Assembly: GCF_000165505.1 (NCBI RefSeq)
Contig: NC_014632.1
Location: forward strand, 372,001-436,000
Source: Ilyobacter polytropus DSM 2926
GTDB lineage: Bacteria; Fusobacteriota; Fusobacteriia; Fusobacteriales; Fusobacteriaceae
Direction of reading: 5' to 3'
DNA length: 64,000 nt
Positions 18,601 to 27,947 of the stretch are shown one piece after another (the first letter of the stretch is position 1; each line of letters starts with the position of its first letter). The translations under genes were made by a program, and so were the position numbers. The notes below the pieces were generated by a model. That model had not been told where the DNA came from. It ran no database searches and saw only the letters and a list, made by a program, of their open reading frames with translations.

Positions 18601-19033
18601 AATTACTGAATTTATCCAAAAGCTGTGTTACTTTCTTTGCTTGCCCAAAGAAAGTAACCAAAGAAAAGGCACCCCTAAAAAATACCTAAAATCACTTCTG
18701 AACTAACTTTCTATTGAAATATAGTCGGTAAACCTCCTTATTTCAATGAAAGTGGATTTCACAAGATGATTTCTTAACGGCATTTTTTAAAGGGGAATTT
18801 AAAATCTTAAATTATTTTTTTTTAAATCTTTTGAAATTCTTTTGGCCATTGATAAAATAAGCGTTAAGAATGACTGAGAGAAATCTCTAGAAAAAATCAA
18901 CTGTCTGAGCGTAGCGAGTTTCGAGTTTTTCTTGGATTTTCAAGGTTATTTAGCTGATTTTTCACAGGCTTGAACTTTTGGTTACTTTTCTTTCAAGAGA
19001 AAAGTAACGAATCCCGATAAATTCAATACTTTA
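18601..19033 (+). repeat. family B element, full copy B1 (MITE-like)
   Basis: A 433-bp non-coding element. It starts AATTACTGAATTTATCC and ends GATAAATTCAATACTTTA, giving terminal inverted repeats of about 12 bp (TGAATTTATC core). Next to the left end is a perfect hairpin GTTACTTTCTTTG/CAAAGAAAGTAAC (loop CTTGCC); next to the right end is GTTACTTTTCT/AGAAAAGTAAC. The near-identical copy B2 lies inverted at 24731-25164. It has no ORF of substance. It fills the acpS to NuoE-like gap. Confidence 0.88.
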
Positions 19034-19079
19034 ATTGAAAAAAAAATTAAAAAGATTAGTTTTAAGAGCAGGAGGAGAT

Positions 19080-19544
19080 ATGATTACGAAAGAGTTTTAT
19101 CAAAATCTCGAGAATTTTATCGGCGAAATGGAAGATAAAAGAAATGAGGTACAGGTTCTGAACTTTGTAATGAAAGAGATAGGTTATATTCCTTTGGAAG
19201 TACAGGAGTTTATAGCTGATAAAACGGGACTTTTTTTGGTAACCATTCAAAATGCAATTGATTTTTTTCCAAGGTATAAAACAAGCATAGACAATACAGT
19301 GGAAATAAAGGTCTGTACCGGTCTTGGATGCACTGGAAAAGGCGGTCTCTTGATCTTGGAAGAGCTAGAAAAAAAACTGGGTATAGAGGCAGGAGAAACT
19401 ACTAAGGATAAAAAGTACAGACTGACCACTCAGAGATGCTTTGGAAAATGTGCCAAGGGTCCAAACCTAAGTATAGGGGGAGTATTGTACAATAATGTCA
19501 ATATAGAAAACCTTGAAAAACTTATAAAAACAAATGTTAAATAG
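19080..19544 (+). CDS. NuoE-like [2Fe-2S] thioredoxin-fold protein
   Basis: A 154-residue protein of the NADH dehydrogenase 24-kDa / hydrogenase gamma-subunit family. The four iron-sulfur ligands are visible as CTGLGC (Cys 79, 84) and CFGKC (Cys 120, 124), and an N-terminal helical region precedes them. ATG 19080 is chosen because GGAGGAG directly precedes it; an in-frame start at 19035 lies beside the repeat end. In known complexes this subunit works with NuoF-like flavoproteins or HydA/HydB, none of which is adjacent, so its partner is elsewhere or lost. Confidence 0.85.
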   Translation: MITKEFYQNLENFIGEMEDKRNEVQVLNFVMKEIGYIPLEVQEFIADKTGLFLVTIQNAIDFFPRYKTSIDNTVEIKVCTGLGCTGKGGLLILEELEKKLGIEAGETTKDKKYRLTTQRCFGKCAKGPNLSIGGVLYNNVNIENLEKLIKTNVK

Positions 19545-19557
19545 CTCTTGTGGTTTA

Positions 19558-19586
19558 TTGAAAAAAAAAAAGTGCTGTGGTATAAT
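19558..19586 (+). promoter_or_regulatory. promoter upstream of the ORF-prfB pair
   Basis: TTGAAA (19558-19563), exactly 17 bases, then TATAAT (19581-19586) with an extended -10 (TGG before it). A strong sigma-70 match, 32 bases before the ORF start. Confidence 0.75.
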
Positions 19587-19617
19587 TAACTTTGCGTAAA
19601 ATAAGGAGAGATGTAGG

Positions 19618-20739
19618 ATGAGGGGGTTAAAATTATTCAATATAATAATTTTTTTAACGTTGTCCCTTCATGTGGCGGCTGTTCAAGAAAAAATTGAAAT
19701 ACTGTGTCAAGGACAGGGTCGTGATGGGTTTCTTAAACTGAAAGAAACTGCTCCGCTTATTTATGAAAAACTAAAAATTCGGGGGTTCACTCTTGATAAA
19801 ATAGATGTTATCAAATATTTTGCCGAAGTTGATTCAGATAAGGATTTTTTTGCGGAGTTTTATATGAAACCTTATAGTCTTGAAAAGTTGAGATATATTG
19901 AGGGATACGAAAAAGATAATTTTAGCCTAGATGGAAAAAATTACAGTGTCAGGTATCTCATAGATGATGAAAATACTATTATATTATTTAATAGTGAAGA
20001 GGCCTTTATATCAAATAATCTTGCAAAGGCCTATGAAAAAATATCAGAAAAAAATTATTTTGAAAAAAAGATATCTCATTTATTGGGTTCGGATTCAGGA
20101 GCGTATTTCCGGTATATTTTTTCTGAAAAAGGTACGAATATCTATGGAGACTATAAAATGAAGGCCTTAGAATACAAAGGAAACGACCTTATTGAGACTT
20201 ATTTTTATGAAAAAATAGATGGAAATGAAAATATGAACGCCATTCCAGTAAAGGGAAGGCTTACACCTATAATGAAGTATGAGGATCTGGCTTCTATTCT
20301 GCTAGAAGAAATACCTGAAATTAAACTTTCGTCTGAGAAAATAAAAAATATATTGGAAAATAAACTAAAGGGTGCCTTTTTATTGGATAGAAATGGGGAA
20401 AAAGGTGTTGTCCTTATTATGAAAAAAAACAATGACCGTAATGCTCTTCTCAAGAAGATTTATACTCAGGATATATTTGAAAAAGTAGGGGTCGATCTAA
20501 AGGTAGACCATAATGGAGTAAAATACTTTGGATTTCCCTTTTTTAAGATAAAAAAATATATAGTTGAATTTGACGGCGGAGTGCTGCTCACTTCAGATGA
20601 AAACTTAATAGAAGAAAAAAAATCGGATTTAGAAAAAGAGAGTTATTACAAAATTGATAATAAAAGAATCACACTGAAATACAAGGGGGATACAAATGGA
20701 TATTTTGGAGTTAAAAAGAGAGCATTCTCAGCATATTGA
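19618..20739 (+). CDS. hypothetical exported protein, 373 residues
   Basis: No family recognised. The N-terminus MRGLKLFNIIIFLTLSLHVAA is a signal peptide or anchor, so the protein is probably periplasmic. The rest is charged and mixed alpha/beta (EIPEIKLSSEKIKNILENKL, GVKYFGFPFFKIKKYIVEFD). AAGGAGAG lies upstream of the ATG and a near-consensus promoter precedes it. The last 44 bases overlap the start of prfB, so translation of the release factor may depend on this ORF. Confidence 0.7.
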   Translation: MRGLKLFNIIIFLTLSLHVAAVQEKIEILCQGQGRDGFLKLKETAPLIYEKLKIRGFTLDKIDVIKYFAEVDSDKDFFAEFYMKPYSLEKLRYIEGYEKDNFSLDGKNYSVRYLIDDENTIILFNSEEAFISNNLAKAYEKISEKNYFEKKISHLLGSDSGAYFRYIFSEKGTNIYGDYKMKALEYKGNDLIETYFYEKIDGNENMNAIPVKGRLTPIMKYEDLASILLEEIPEIKLSSEKIKNILENKLKGAFLLDRNGEKGVVLIMKKNNDRNALLKKIYTQDIFEKVGVDLKVDHNGVKYFGFPFFKIKKYIVEFDGGVLLTSDENLIEEKKSDLEKESYYKIDNKRITLKYKGDTNGYFGVKKRAFSAY

Positions 20740-21794
20740 GAAAATAGAAGAAATCAGGGGGTCTCTTTGACCTTGAAGGAAAAGAAAATAAGGTAAAAGA
20801 ACTGGAAAAAGAGACACTGAAAGATGGATTCTGGAATGATAAAAGAGAAAGTGAAAAGCTAATAAAGGAGATGAACGCTCTTAAAGAAATTATAGGGGAA
20901 TATCGTTCTATTGAAAAACTTTCTGATGAGGTATCTGTTCTCCTTGAATTTGTAGAGATGGGAGAGGATGAGTTTTTAGAAGAGCTAGAAACAAAGCATA
21001 GAGGACTGGACAAAGTTATAGGGGCCTTTGATGTTAAACTTCTTTTAGACGGGGAATTTGATGCTAATAATGCAATAGTAACCATTCACTCTGGTGCTGG
21101 TGGAACAGAGGCCTGCGACTGGGCAGATATGCTATATAGAATGTATTCTAGATGGTGTAACAACAGAGGATACAAGATAACTGAGCTCGATTTTATGCCA
21201 GGAGAGATGGTGGGAATAAAATCTATAACCATTCTTGTAGAAGGTATGAGAGCTTATGGGTATCTGAAAAATGAAAAGGGGATACACAGATTAGTTCGAA
21301 TATCACCTTTTGATGCCAATAAAAAGAGACATACCTCCTTTGCTTCTGTAGACGTAATGCCAGAAGTAGATGAAACTACGGATATAGAAATAAACACCGG
21401 AGATCTAAAAATAGATACCTACCGAGCCAGTGGAGCCGGAGGACAGCACGTAAATACTACGGATTCTGCCGTGAGGATAACCCATCTTCCTAGTGGCGTT
21501 GTGGTGACTTGTCAGAGGGAAAGATCCCAGCTTCAAAACAGAGAAACAGCCATGAAGTTACTGAGGTCAAAACTTCTCGAGCTAGAGATGAAAAAAAGAG
21601 AAGAAGAACTTAAAAAAATCCAGGGGGAACAAAGTGATATAGGATGGGGAAGTCAGATAAGATCCTATGTATTTCAGCCTTACACCCTAGTCAAAGATCA
21701 CAGAACCCTTGTGGAATCTGGAAATATAAAAGCCGTGATGGATGGAGATATAGATGACTTTATCAACGGACATCTTAGATGGCTGAAAAGATAG
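20696..21794 (+). CDS. prfB: peptide chain release factor 2 (with programmed +1 frameshift)
   Basis: RF2 ends translation at UGA and UAA. The first 24 codons run from ATG 20696 to CTT 20765-20767, where an in-frame TGA (20768-20770) stops translation unless the ribosome shifts +1; the second frame runs from GAC 20769 to 21794. The joined protein is about 365 residues. It has the stop-codon-reading SPF tripeptide (in VRISPFDAN) and the catalytic GGQ (in SGAGGQHVN). The upstream exported ORF overlaps its start by 44 bases, with AAGGGGGAT as ribosome site. Confidence 0.95.
20756..20771 (+). other. RF2 autoregulatory +1 frameshift site
   Basis: AGGGGGTCTCTTTGAC: an internal Shine-Dalgarno-like AGGGGG, slippery codon CTT, in-frame TGA and following C. 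This is the canonical arrangement by which low RF2 favours +1 slippage and RF2 synthesis. Confidence 0.95.
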
Positions 21795-21860
21795 ATAAAA
21801 CTTAGATTAATTATAAAATTAAAAAATAATAAAAAAGTAATTTTAGGAGGAATAAAAACA

Positions 21861-23372
21861 ATGGAAAGAAGAGTCAGAACTAGAATAGCCCCTTCTCCTA
21901 CAGGAGACCCTCATGTGGGAACAGCGTATATAGGACTATTTAACTTAGCTTTTGCTAAAAAAAATGGAGGAGACTTCATACTTAGAATAGAGGATACAGA
22001 TCAAGGAAGATCCACAAGAGAATCTGAAAAGATGATATTTGAAACATTGAAATGGCTGGATATAAACTACAGCGAAGGTCCTGATGAAGGTGGAGAATAT
22101 GGTCCTTACAGGCAATCAGAGAGATTCCATCTTTATGGAGACTATGCAAGGCAGCTAGTTGAAAAGGGAGAGGCTTATTATTGTTTCTGTACAAGAGATA
22201 GACTAGACAAGCTGAGAGAAAGACAAAAGGCCATGGGAAAAGCCCCGGGATATGACGGACACTGCAGATCTTTATCAGAAGATGAGATCAAGGCAAAATT
22301 AGAGGCTGGAGACGAGTATGTAATAAGACTTAAAATGCCTTATGAGGGAACGACTGTAATCAAAGACAGATTAAGAGGAGATGTAGTTTTTGAAAATGAC
22401 AAAATCGATGATCAGATTCTCCTAAAAGGTGACGGTTTCCCTACTTATCACCTAGCCAATGTAGTAGATGACTATCTTATGCAGATAACTCACGTAATCA
22501 GAGCAGAAGAGTGGATAGCATCAACTCCAAAACATATACAACTTTATAAGGCTTTTGGTTGGGAAACTCCAGAATTCATCCACATGCCTTTACTTAGAAA
22601 TTCAGACAGAACAAAGATATCTAAAAGAAAAAATCCTGTATCTCTAAACTGGTATAAAGAGCAGGGATATCTAAAAGAGGGATTAATAAACTTCTTAGGA
22701 CTAATGGGATACTCTTTTCCAGATAACAGAGAGATATTCACTATAGATGAGTTTATGGATAACTTTGATATAAACCATGTATCTCTTGGAGGACCTGTAT
22801 TTGACCTTGTAAAACTTGGTTGGGTAAATAACCAGCATATGAGAATGAAGGACTTAGACGAGCTTACTGAGCTTGCCATCCCTTTCTTTAAAGATCAAAA
22901 TTACATAGGTGAAAACGTTTCAGAAAAAGAATATAAGACTGTAAAAAGAATAGTTGAAATTTTAAGAGAGGGAACACATTTCCTAAAGGAACTTGCTGAA
23001 GGTGCAGCTATCTATTATAATGACGACTATGAACTTCCTGTAGTCAATGAGGATATGAACAAAAAAGAGAGAAAATCCATAGAAAGAATGCATAATGCTA
23101 TAAATGATGAGACTGGAAAGGCTTCTATAAAGAATTTCATAGGTAAGATAGAAAACAGTAAAGAGGATCTTACAGAGGAAGAAGCAAAGGCACTTCTAAA
23201 CGAGACTCTAGATGAGATAGGAGAGGGTCCTGGTAAGGTACTAATGCCTCTAAGAGTTGTAATCACTGGTCAGGCAAGAGGAGCAGAGCTGTATCAGGTG
23301 ATATCTATCATCGGAAGAGACAGAACTCTAGACAGGATAAAGAATATGGTGAAAAAATATAATTTATTTTAA
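21861..23372 (+). CDS. gltX: glutamyl-tRNA synthetase
   Basis: Charges tRNA-Glu. The 503-residue class I synthetase has the HIGH-equivalent [13 protein letters not shown] (11-23) and the KMSKS-equivalent KISKRKN. The start follows TTAGGAGGA. It is the last gene before a strong terminator. Whether it also charges tRNA-Gln cannot be told from sequence alone. Confidence 0.95.
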   Translation: MERRVRTRIAPSPTGDPHVGTAYIGLFNLAFAKKNGGDFILRIEDTDQGRSTRESEKMIFETLKWLDINYSEGPDEGGEYGPYRQSERFHLYGDYARQLVEKGEAYYCFCTRDRLDKLRERQKAMGKAPGYDGHCRSLSEDEIKAKLEAGDEYVIRLKMPYEGTTVIKDRLRGDVVFENDKIDDQILLKGDGFPTYHLANVVDDYLMQITHVIRAEEWIASTPKHIQLYKAFGWETPEFIHMPLLRNSDRTKISKRKNPVSLNWYKEQGYLKEGLINFLGLMGYSFPDNREIFTIDEFMDNFDINHVSLGGPVFDLVKLGWVNNQHMRMKDLDELTELAIPFFKDQNYIGENVSEKEYKTVKRIVEILREGTHFLKELAEGAAIYYNDDYELPVVNEDMNKKERKSIERMHNAINDETGKASIKNFIGKIENSKEDLTEEEAKALLNETLDEIGEGPGKVLMPLRVVITGQARGAELYQVISIIGRDRTLDRIKNMVKKYNLF

Positions 23373-23373
23373 T

Positions 23374-23411
23374 AAAAAAAAGCTAGGCGATATATATGCC
23401 TAGCTTTTTTA
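23374..23411. terminator. bidirectional terminator between gltX and EamA gene
   Basis: AAAGCTAGGC and GCCTAGCTTT form a 10-bp stem around ATATATA, with A-run before and T-run after, serving both convergent genes. Confidence 0.92.
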
Positions 23412-23421
23412 GTACTGATAA

Positions 23422-24348
23422 TTATTTAGAGATATTTTTGCTTTTTAATGTGATTATGACCCCAGAGATGATCATGGCGGCAGCCAGTATCTTTTGAATT
23501 GTAATTTTTTCCCCTAAAATAAAATAAGCCATTACCATTGAAAAAAGTGGAATAAGATTTATATACAAAGAGGTCTTTGAAGGTCCGATTCTCTTTACTG
23601 AAACTTGTTGGAGCATATAGGCTATAACAGAGGCAAAAGTCGCCATGTATAAAAGGCTTCCCCAACCTTTTATTGTAACTGACCCCATATAAGAAGCTGG
23701 GTTTTCTATTATTACAGCAGGGAGAAGAATCAAAACACAAAATAGAAAAACATAAGCTGTAAGCTTCATAGGGGGAATCCTGCTCAGGACATTTTTTAGA
23801 AGTATGAAATAACAGGAGAAAGACAATACCGCTATTAGCATATAGAGGTCTCCAATGTTAAAATTCATATTCTTTAAGACTTCATATGAACCGTTGGTAA
23901 CTATGACGGCAACCCCTATAAATGATATGACTATACCAAAGGCGGCTTTTAGTGAGACCCTTTCCTTTAGAAAAATTGATGCTAGAACTGTTGTCATTAT
24001 TGGGTTTGAGGCTGCAATAAGAGATGTATTTACACTAGATGTGTATTTTAGTGCAGTGAAAAAAAACAGGTGATAACCTACCATCCCGAGAAGAGAAAGT
24101 ACTATCACATGAGGTATCTCTGATTTGGATATTTTTAGATTTTCCCCTCTGAAATGCATTATCAAGAAAAGAATGACACTTGCAATTAAAAATCTGAAAA
24201 AGGTAAGGGAGAAAACAGGAAACTCCATTATGGAAAATTTCCCGGCAATAAAGGCTCCGGAAAAAAATATAGAGGATATCACCATTATATTTTTATCTAG
24301 AATTGATTTTATTGATCCTAGGCATGTACTGTTATTATTTTCTTTCAT
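23422..24348 (-). CDS. EamA-family (drug/metabolite) transporter
   Basis: A 308-residue inner-membrane protein with about ten hydrophobic segments in two EamA repeats: AGKFSIMEFPVFSLTFFRF in the first, and YLLQQVSVKRIGPSKTSLY with NLIPLFSMVMAYFILGE in the second. The - strand sequence has CAGGAGG ahead of the ATG. The family exports amino acids, nucleotides or other metabolites; the substrate is unknown. A single-gene unit. Confidence 0.88.
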   Translation of the reverse strand: MKENNNSTCLGSIKSILDKNIMVISSIFFSGAFIAGKFSIMEFPVFSLTFFRFLIASVILFLIMHFRGENLKISKSEIPHVIVLSLLGMVGYHLFFFTALKYTSSVNTSLIAASNPIMTTVLASIFLKERVSLKAAFGIVISFIGVAVIVTNGSYEVLKNMNFNIGDLYMLIAVLSFSCYFILLKNVLSRIPPMKLTAYVFLFCVLILLPAVIIENPASYMGSVTIKGWGSLLYMATFASVIAYMLQQVSVKRIGPSKTSLYINLIPLFSMVMAYFILGEKITIQKILAAAMIISGVIITLKSKNISK

Positions 24349-24607
24349 AAATGGTGCCTCCTGAGAATTAAAAAATTATTTTGTTCTTATTTATGAGGTG
24401 AAAAGCCTATAAAGTAATTAAAATATGACATATTATTCTACAACACTTGATAGAGAAATGTCCATATGAAATTAAAAAGTGAAATCGAGCTAACAAAGAA
24501 AATTCTATTTTCTAGGAAGAAAACTCTTGAAAAGTCTAACTTTTTTATAATGTTATTTTTTTAACAAACTTTAGTTAATTAGATAAAGATATAAAAATTT
24601 GATTAAA

Positions 24608-24649
24608 TTGAAATAAACTCTCCTATATTATAGTATTATAAATATAGGA
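24608..24649 (+). promoter_or_regulatory. promoter with overlapping operator-like palindrome
   Basis: TTGAAA (24608-24613), 17 bases, then TAGTAT (24631-24636). Inverted arms TCCTATATT (24621-24629) and AATATAGGA (24641-24649) straddle the -10. No gene follows for almost 600 bases because element B2 lies between it and the kinase at 25245. It may be the original promoter of the two-component operon. In the rest of 24349-24730 I see only AT-rich sequence. Confidence 0.5.
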
Positions 24650-24730
24650 TAGTTTACTGTGTTTATAAAAAAACAAAGAAGTTCTTGTTTGTTTTGGTTT
24701 TTTAATTCAAGTTGATTTTTTATTTCATGT

Positions 24731-25164
24731 TAAAGTATTGAATTTATCGGGATTCGTTACTTTTCTCTTGAAAGAAAAGTAACCAAAAGTTCAAGCCTGT
24801 GAAAAATCAGCTAAATAACCTTGAAAATCCAAGAAAAACTCGAAACTCGCTACGCTCAGACAGTCGATTTTTTCTAAGGATTTTACTGCAGTTATTTTTA
24901 ACGCTGATTTTGTCAATGGCCAAAAGAATTTCAAAAGATTTAAAGAAAATCATTTAAGATTTTGAATTCCCCCTTTAAAAAATGCAGTTAAGAAATCATC
25001 TTGTGAAATCCACTTTCATTGAAATAAGGAGGTTTGCCGACTATATTTCAATAGAAAGTTAGTTCAGAAAGGATTTTAGGGATTTTTTAGGGGTGCCTTT
25101 TCTTTGGTTACTTTCTTTGGGCAAGCAAAGAAAGTAACACAGCTTTTGGATAAAGTCAGTAATT
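24731..25164 (-). repeat. family B element, full copy B2 (inverted relative to B1)
   Basis: Reverse-complement copy of 18601-19033, matching from TAAAGTATTGAATTTATC at the left to AGCTTTTGGATAAAGTCAGTAATT at the right. It includes both end hairpins, the TCGAAACTCGCTACGCTCAGACAG segment (24839-24864) and the GTCAATGGCCAAAAGAATTTC segment. The copies differ by scattered substitutions. It lies between the orphan promoter and the kinase gene. Confidence 0.88.
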
Positions 25165-25244
25165 TATAAGGAAATATTTAAACTAGAAACTTAATTTTTT
25201 TAATAAATTTAATTTTAAAATTCATGCAGAGGAGGTGCCTGTCT

Positions 25245-26168
25245 GTGGAAAAAGAATTAATCCTTGAAAATATAAAAGAGGGGCTGATAGCCTTGAACTC
25301 AAATGATGAAATAGAGTATATGAATAAAAGTGCCCTTTATATATTGAGGGACAATGACAGGGAAAAAGTCGGCAAGGCTCTCATAAACTTTGCAAAAAAG
25401 AGAATTCCATATTACAACAGAGAATTTATATTGTGCAATAAAAGAATTTTTATAAATCTCGTACCTGTAATAAAAGAGGAATGTTATATGGGGTCGGTAA
25501 TAACTTTTGTAGACCAAAATGAAATGAACAGCATAGCTAGAGAGATAACTGGTATAGATCAGGTGATAAACAGCCTGAGAGCCAGTGTCCATGAATTTAA
25601 AAATAAGCTTCATGTGGTCATGGGGTTTATTCAGATGAAGGAGTACAGAGAAGCAAAAGACTATATAATGAAGCTTCAGCAAGAGGAAAACAAGAATTTT
25701 TCATTGGTAAGTGCAGTTGAAGATCACTATATAAATGCTGTCTTACTTTCTAAGGGAAGTATTGCCAGGGAAAAGAGGATAGATTTTAAGATTGAAAACG
25801 CCTCTAACCTACGAGAAAAACACGGGGTAATATCAAGTGATGACCTAGTTGTAATAGTTGGGAATCTTGTAGATAATGCATTTGAGGCCTGTATGATATT
25901 TGAAGAGTCTGAAAACCAGGTGAAGATAATGTTGGATGAGGATGAGTCTAGAATCCGTATAGAGGTCTTTGATAACGGAATAGAGATTTCTGACGATATG
26001 AAAAAAAGTATATTTAAAAGAGGAATAAGTACAAAGGGTAAAGGAAGAGGTTCGGGTCTTAGTCTTGTAAAGGACAAGGTCGGGTTATATAATGGGTATG
26101 TAAAAGTTGTAGAGGAAAAAGATGGGAAAAGATTTGTAGTAGAGCTGTCAAAGGAAGGTGAGATGTGA
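25245..26168 (+). CDS. CitA/DcuS-type sensor histidine kinase lacking a membrane sensor domain
   Basis: Starts at GTG 25245 with AGAGGAGGTG ideally placed before it (an upstream in-frame ATG at 25224 would overlap this site). The 307 residues contain a PAS domain (ENIKEGLIALNSNDEIEYMN), the family-specific phosphoacceptor motif HEFKNKLH, the N-box VGNLVDNAFEA and a G-box GRGSGLSLV. CitA/DcuS kinases normally have two membrane segments and a periplasmic dicarboxylate sensor before the PAS; these are absent. It may sense an internal signal or be a truncated descendant. Overlaps its regulator by 4 bases. Confidence 0.88.
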   Translation: MEKELILENIKEGLIALNSNDEIEYMNKSALYILRDNDREKVGKALINFAKKRIPYYNREFILCNKRIFINLVPVIKEECYMGSVITFVDQNEMNSIAREITGIDQVINSLRASVHEFKNKLHVVMGFIQMKEYREAKDYIMKLQQEENKNFSLVSAVEDHYINAVLLSKGSIAREKRIDFKIENASNLREKHGVISSDDLVVIVGNLVDNAFEACMIFEESENQVKIMLDEDESRIRIEVFDNGIEISDDMKKSIFKRGISTKGKGRGSGLSLVKDKVGLYNGYVKVVEEKDGKRFVVELSKEGEM

Positions 26169-26836
26169 AAAAAGTTTTGATAGTTGAAGATGACCCCATG
26201 GTAGCTATGATAAATAAAAAATATGTAGATTCATTTGAGGGGTTTGGTGTAACTGGGTGTGTCAGTAAAAGAGAGGATTTTTTTGACATTCTGTCTAACA
26301 AGGATGTGGACCTAATAATAATGGATGTATATATGCCAGGTAAAAGCGGGCTAGAACTCTTGAAAGAGATGAGGGAACTTGGGTATACAACAGATGTAGT
26401 AATGGTAACTGCGGCAAACAGCGTAAAAGAGGTAAAAAAGGCCTTTGCCTACGGAGTGGTGGATTACCTTATAAAACCCTTTGAATTTGAGAGACTGAAA
26501 GAAGCCCTTGAAAAGTATGAGGCAAGGTCAGTTGTTTTTTCCGAAAAAGAAAATTTTCAGCAAAATGAGATAGATAAACTTTATACTAGTGAGAGTATAG
26601 AGGAGGAACTTCCCAAGGGGATACAAAGTAAGACTTTAAATAAAATAATAATCCTTATGGAAAATGAGGAAAAAGAAAAGGTTTGGACAATAAAGGAACT
26701 ATCGGAAAAACTCATGATAAGCGGAGTTACCATAAAAAAATATTTAGATTTTCTTGAAAAAAATGAAAGAATAAGAGCTAGTGTGTTTCACGGACAAAGA
26801 GGCAGGCCTGAATATAGATATAGGCTGATGGGGTAG
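26165..26836 (+). CDS. CitB/DcuR-type response regulator
   Basis: The 223-residue partner of the kinase upstream. Receiver domain with acidic pocket VEDD (7-10), phosphoacceptor Asp 54 (LIIMDVYMPG), conserved Thr (VMVTAA) and Lys (YLIKPF). The C-terminal part has a helix-turn-helix (WTIKELSEKLMISGVTIKKY) typical of CitB-family regulators. GTG start overlapping the kinase stop. No carboxylate transporter or fermentation operon is adjacent, so its target is not evident; yhdH follows after 69 bases. Confidence 0.9.
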   Translation: MKKVLIVEDDPMVAMINKKYVDSFEGFGVTGCVSKREDFFDILSNKDVDLIIMDVYMPGKSGLELLKEMRELGYTTDVVMVTAANSVKEVKKAFAYGVVDYLIKPFEFERLKEALEKYEARSVVFSEKENFQQNEIDKLYTSESIEEELPKGIQSKTLNKIIILMENEEKEKVWTIKELSEKLMISGVTIKKYLDFLEKNERIRASVFHGQRGRPEYRYRLMG

Positions 26837-26905
26837 AAGATACCAGAGATCAATGAAGAGTATAGAGGTATAAGCTGAAATAGGATGGATATAGGAGGTA
26901 AAGAA

Positions 26906-27898
26906 ATGGAAAAGTTTAGAGCCGTAAGGATATTTGAGGAAGATGGTAAATTTGTAAAAAAGCTAGTTGAAAGAGATATAGCAGAGCTTCCTGAGGGTGA
27001 AGTTTTAATAAAAGTAAAATACTCATCACTAAACTACAAAGATGCTCTTTCATGCATTGGAAATAAGGGTATAACTAGAAAATTTCCGCATACGCCAGGA
27101 ATAGATGCAGCAGGAATAGTTGCAGACTCTAAATCAGAAGAGTTTAAAAAAGGGGATGAAGTTCTAGCTATAGGTTATGATCTAGGTATGAACACAGACG
27201 GAGGCTTTGGAGAATATATAAGAGTTCCTGCAGACTGGGTTGTGAAAAGGCCTGAAAAATTAAGTCTAAAGGAAGCTATGATATATGGAACTGCAGGTTA
27301 TACGGCTGGTCAGTCAGTATACGAACTTGTTACTTCTGGAGTGAAACCTGAAGACGGAGAGGTACTGATAAGTGGAGCTACAGGAGGTGTCGGAAGTCAT
27401 TCGGTGAGATTTTTGTCAAAACTTGGATATGATGTGGTGGCTGTTGTAAATGGTGAAACAGAGGAAAATACGGCCCTTGCCATGGGAGCGAAGAGAGTCA
27501 TATCAAGGGAAGAGGCTTTAGATAACAGTGGGAAAGCTCTGCTTAGTCAAAAATGGGCAGGTGCAATAGATACTGTAGGAGGTGCTACACTTTCTACTAT
27601 GGTGAGGTCAATAAAATTTGGAGGGGCAGTAACTACCTGTGGTAATGTCACAGGGGCCGAGATGCCAGGGATAACTGTATTTCCATTTATTTTGAGGGCT
27701 GTAAAGCTTATTGGTATAGCTTCTGCTTACTCTTCTAAAGAGAGAAGAAGAATAGTGTGGGAAAAACTGGCAGATGAGTGGAAAAGTGATAAACTTCAGA
27801 TGGGAATAAAAGAGGTTGGCATCGACGGAATACTTCAAGAGGTTGATAACATGCTTGATGCAAAACTTGTGGGAAGAGTAATATTAGCACATGAATAA
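26906..27898 (+). CDS. yhdH: YhdH/AcuI-type quinone oxidoreductase (acrylyl-CoA reductase family)
   Basis: A 330-residue zinc-independent MDR dehydrogenase. ATG 26906 is chosen because TAGGAGG (26892-26898) precedes it by 7 bases. It shows YSSLNYKDALSCIGNKG near the N-terminus, the PGIDAAGIV block and the NADPH-binding VLISGATGGVGSHSV. This subfamily reduces acrylyl-CoA to propionyl-CoA with NADPH in characterised members. It might be a target of the two-component system upstream, but that is only positional inference. Confidence 0.87.
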   Translation: MEKFRAVRIFEEDGKFVKKLVERDIAELPEGEVLIKVKYSSLNYKDALSCIGNKGITRKFPHTPGIDAAGIVADSKSEEFKKGDEVLAIGYDLGMNTDGGFGEYIRVPADWVVKRPEKLSLKEAMIYGTAGYTAGQSVYELVTSGVKPEDGEVLISGATGGVGSHSVRFLSKLGYDVVAVVNGETEENTALAMGAKRVISREEALDNSGKALLSQKWAGAIDTVGGATLSTMVRSIKFGGAVTTCGNVTGAEMPGITVFPFILRAVKLIGIASAYSSKERRRIVWEKLADEWKSDKLQMGIKEVGIDGILQEVDNMLDAKLVGRVILAHE

Positions 27899-27900
27899 TA

Positions 27901-27943
27901 AAAAGGTCCTTATGAAATATTATTTTCATGGGGGCCTTTTTTT
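27901..27943 (+). terminator. terminator after yhdH
   Basis: AAAAGG-CC and GG-CCTTTT with an inner ATGAAA/TTTCAT stem, followed by TTTTTTT. Confidence 0.9.
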
Positions 27944-27947
27944 AGTA

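Noticed and set aside
24471-24563. A 32-residue frame MKLKSEIELTKKILFSRKKT... before a stop, considered as the lost N-terminus of the sensor kinase
   Set aside because: Too short and not clearly similar to CitA/DcuS N-termini; no further sensor remnants between it and element B2.
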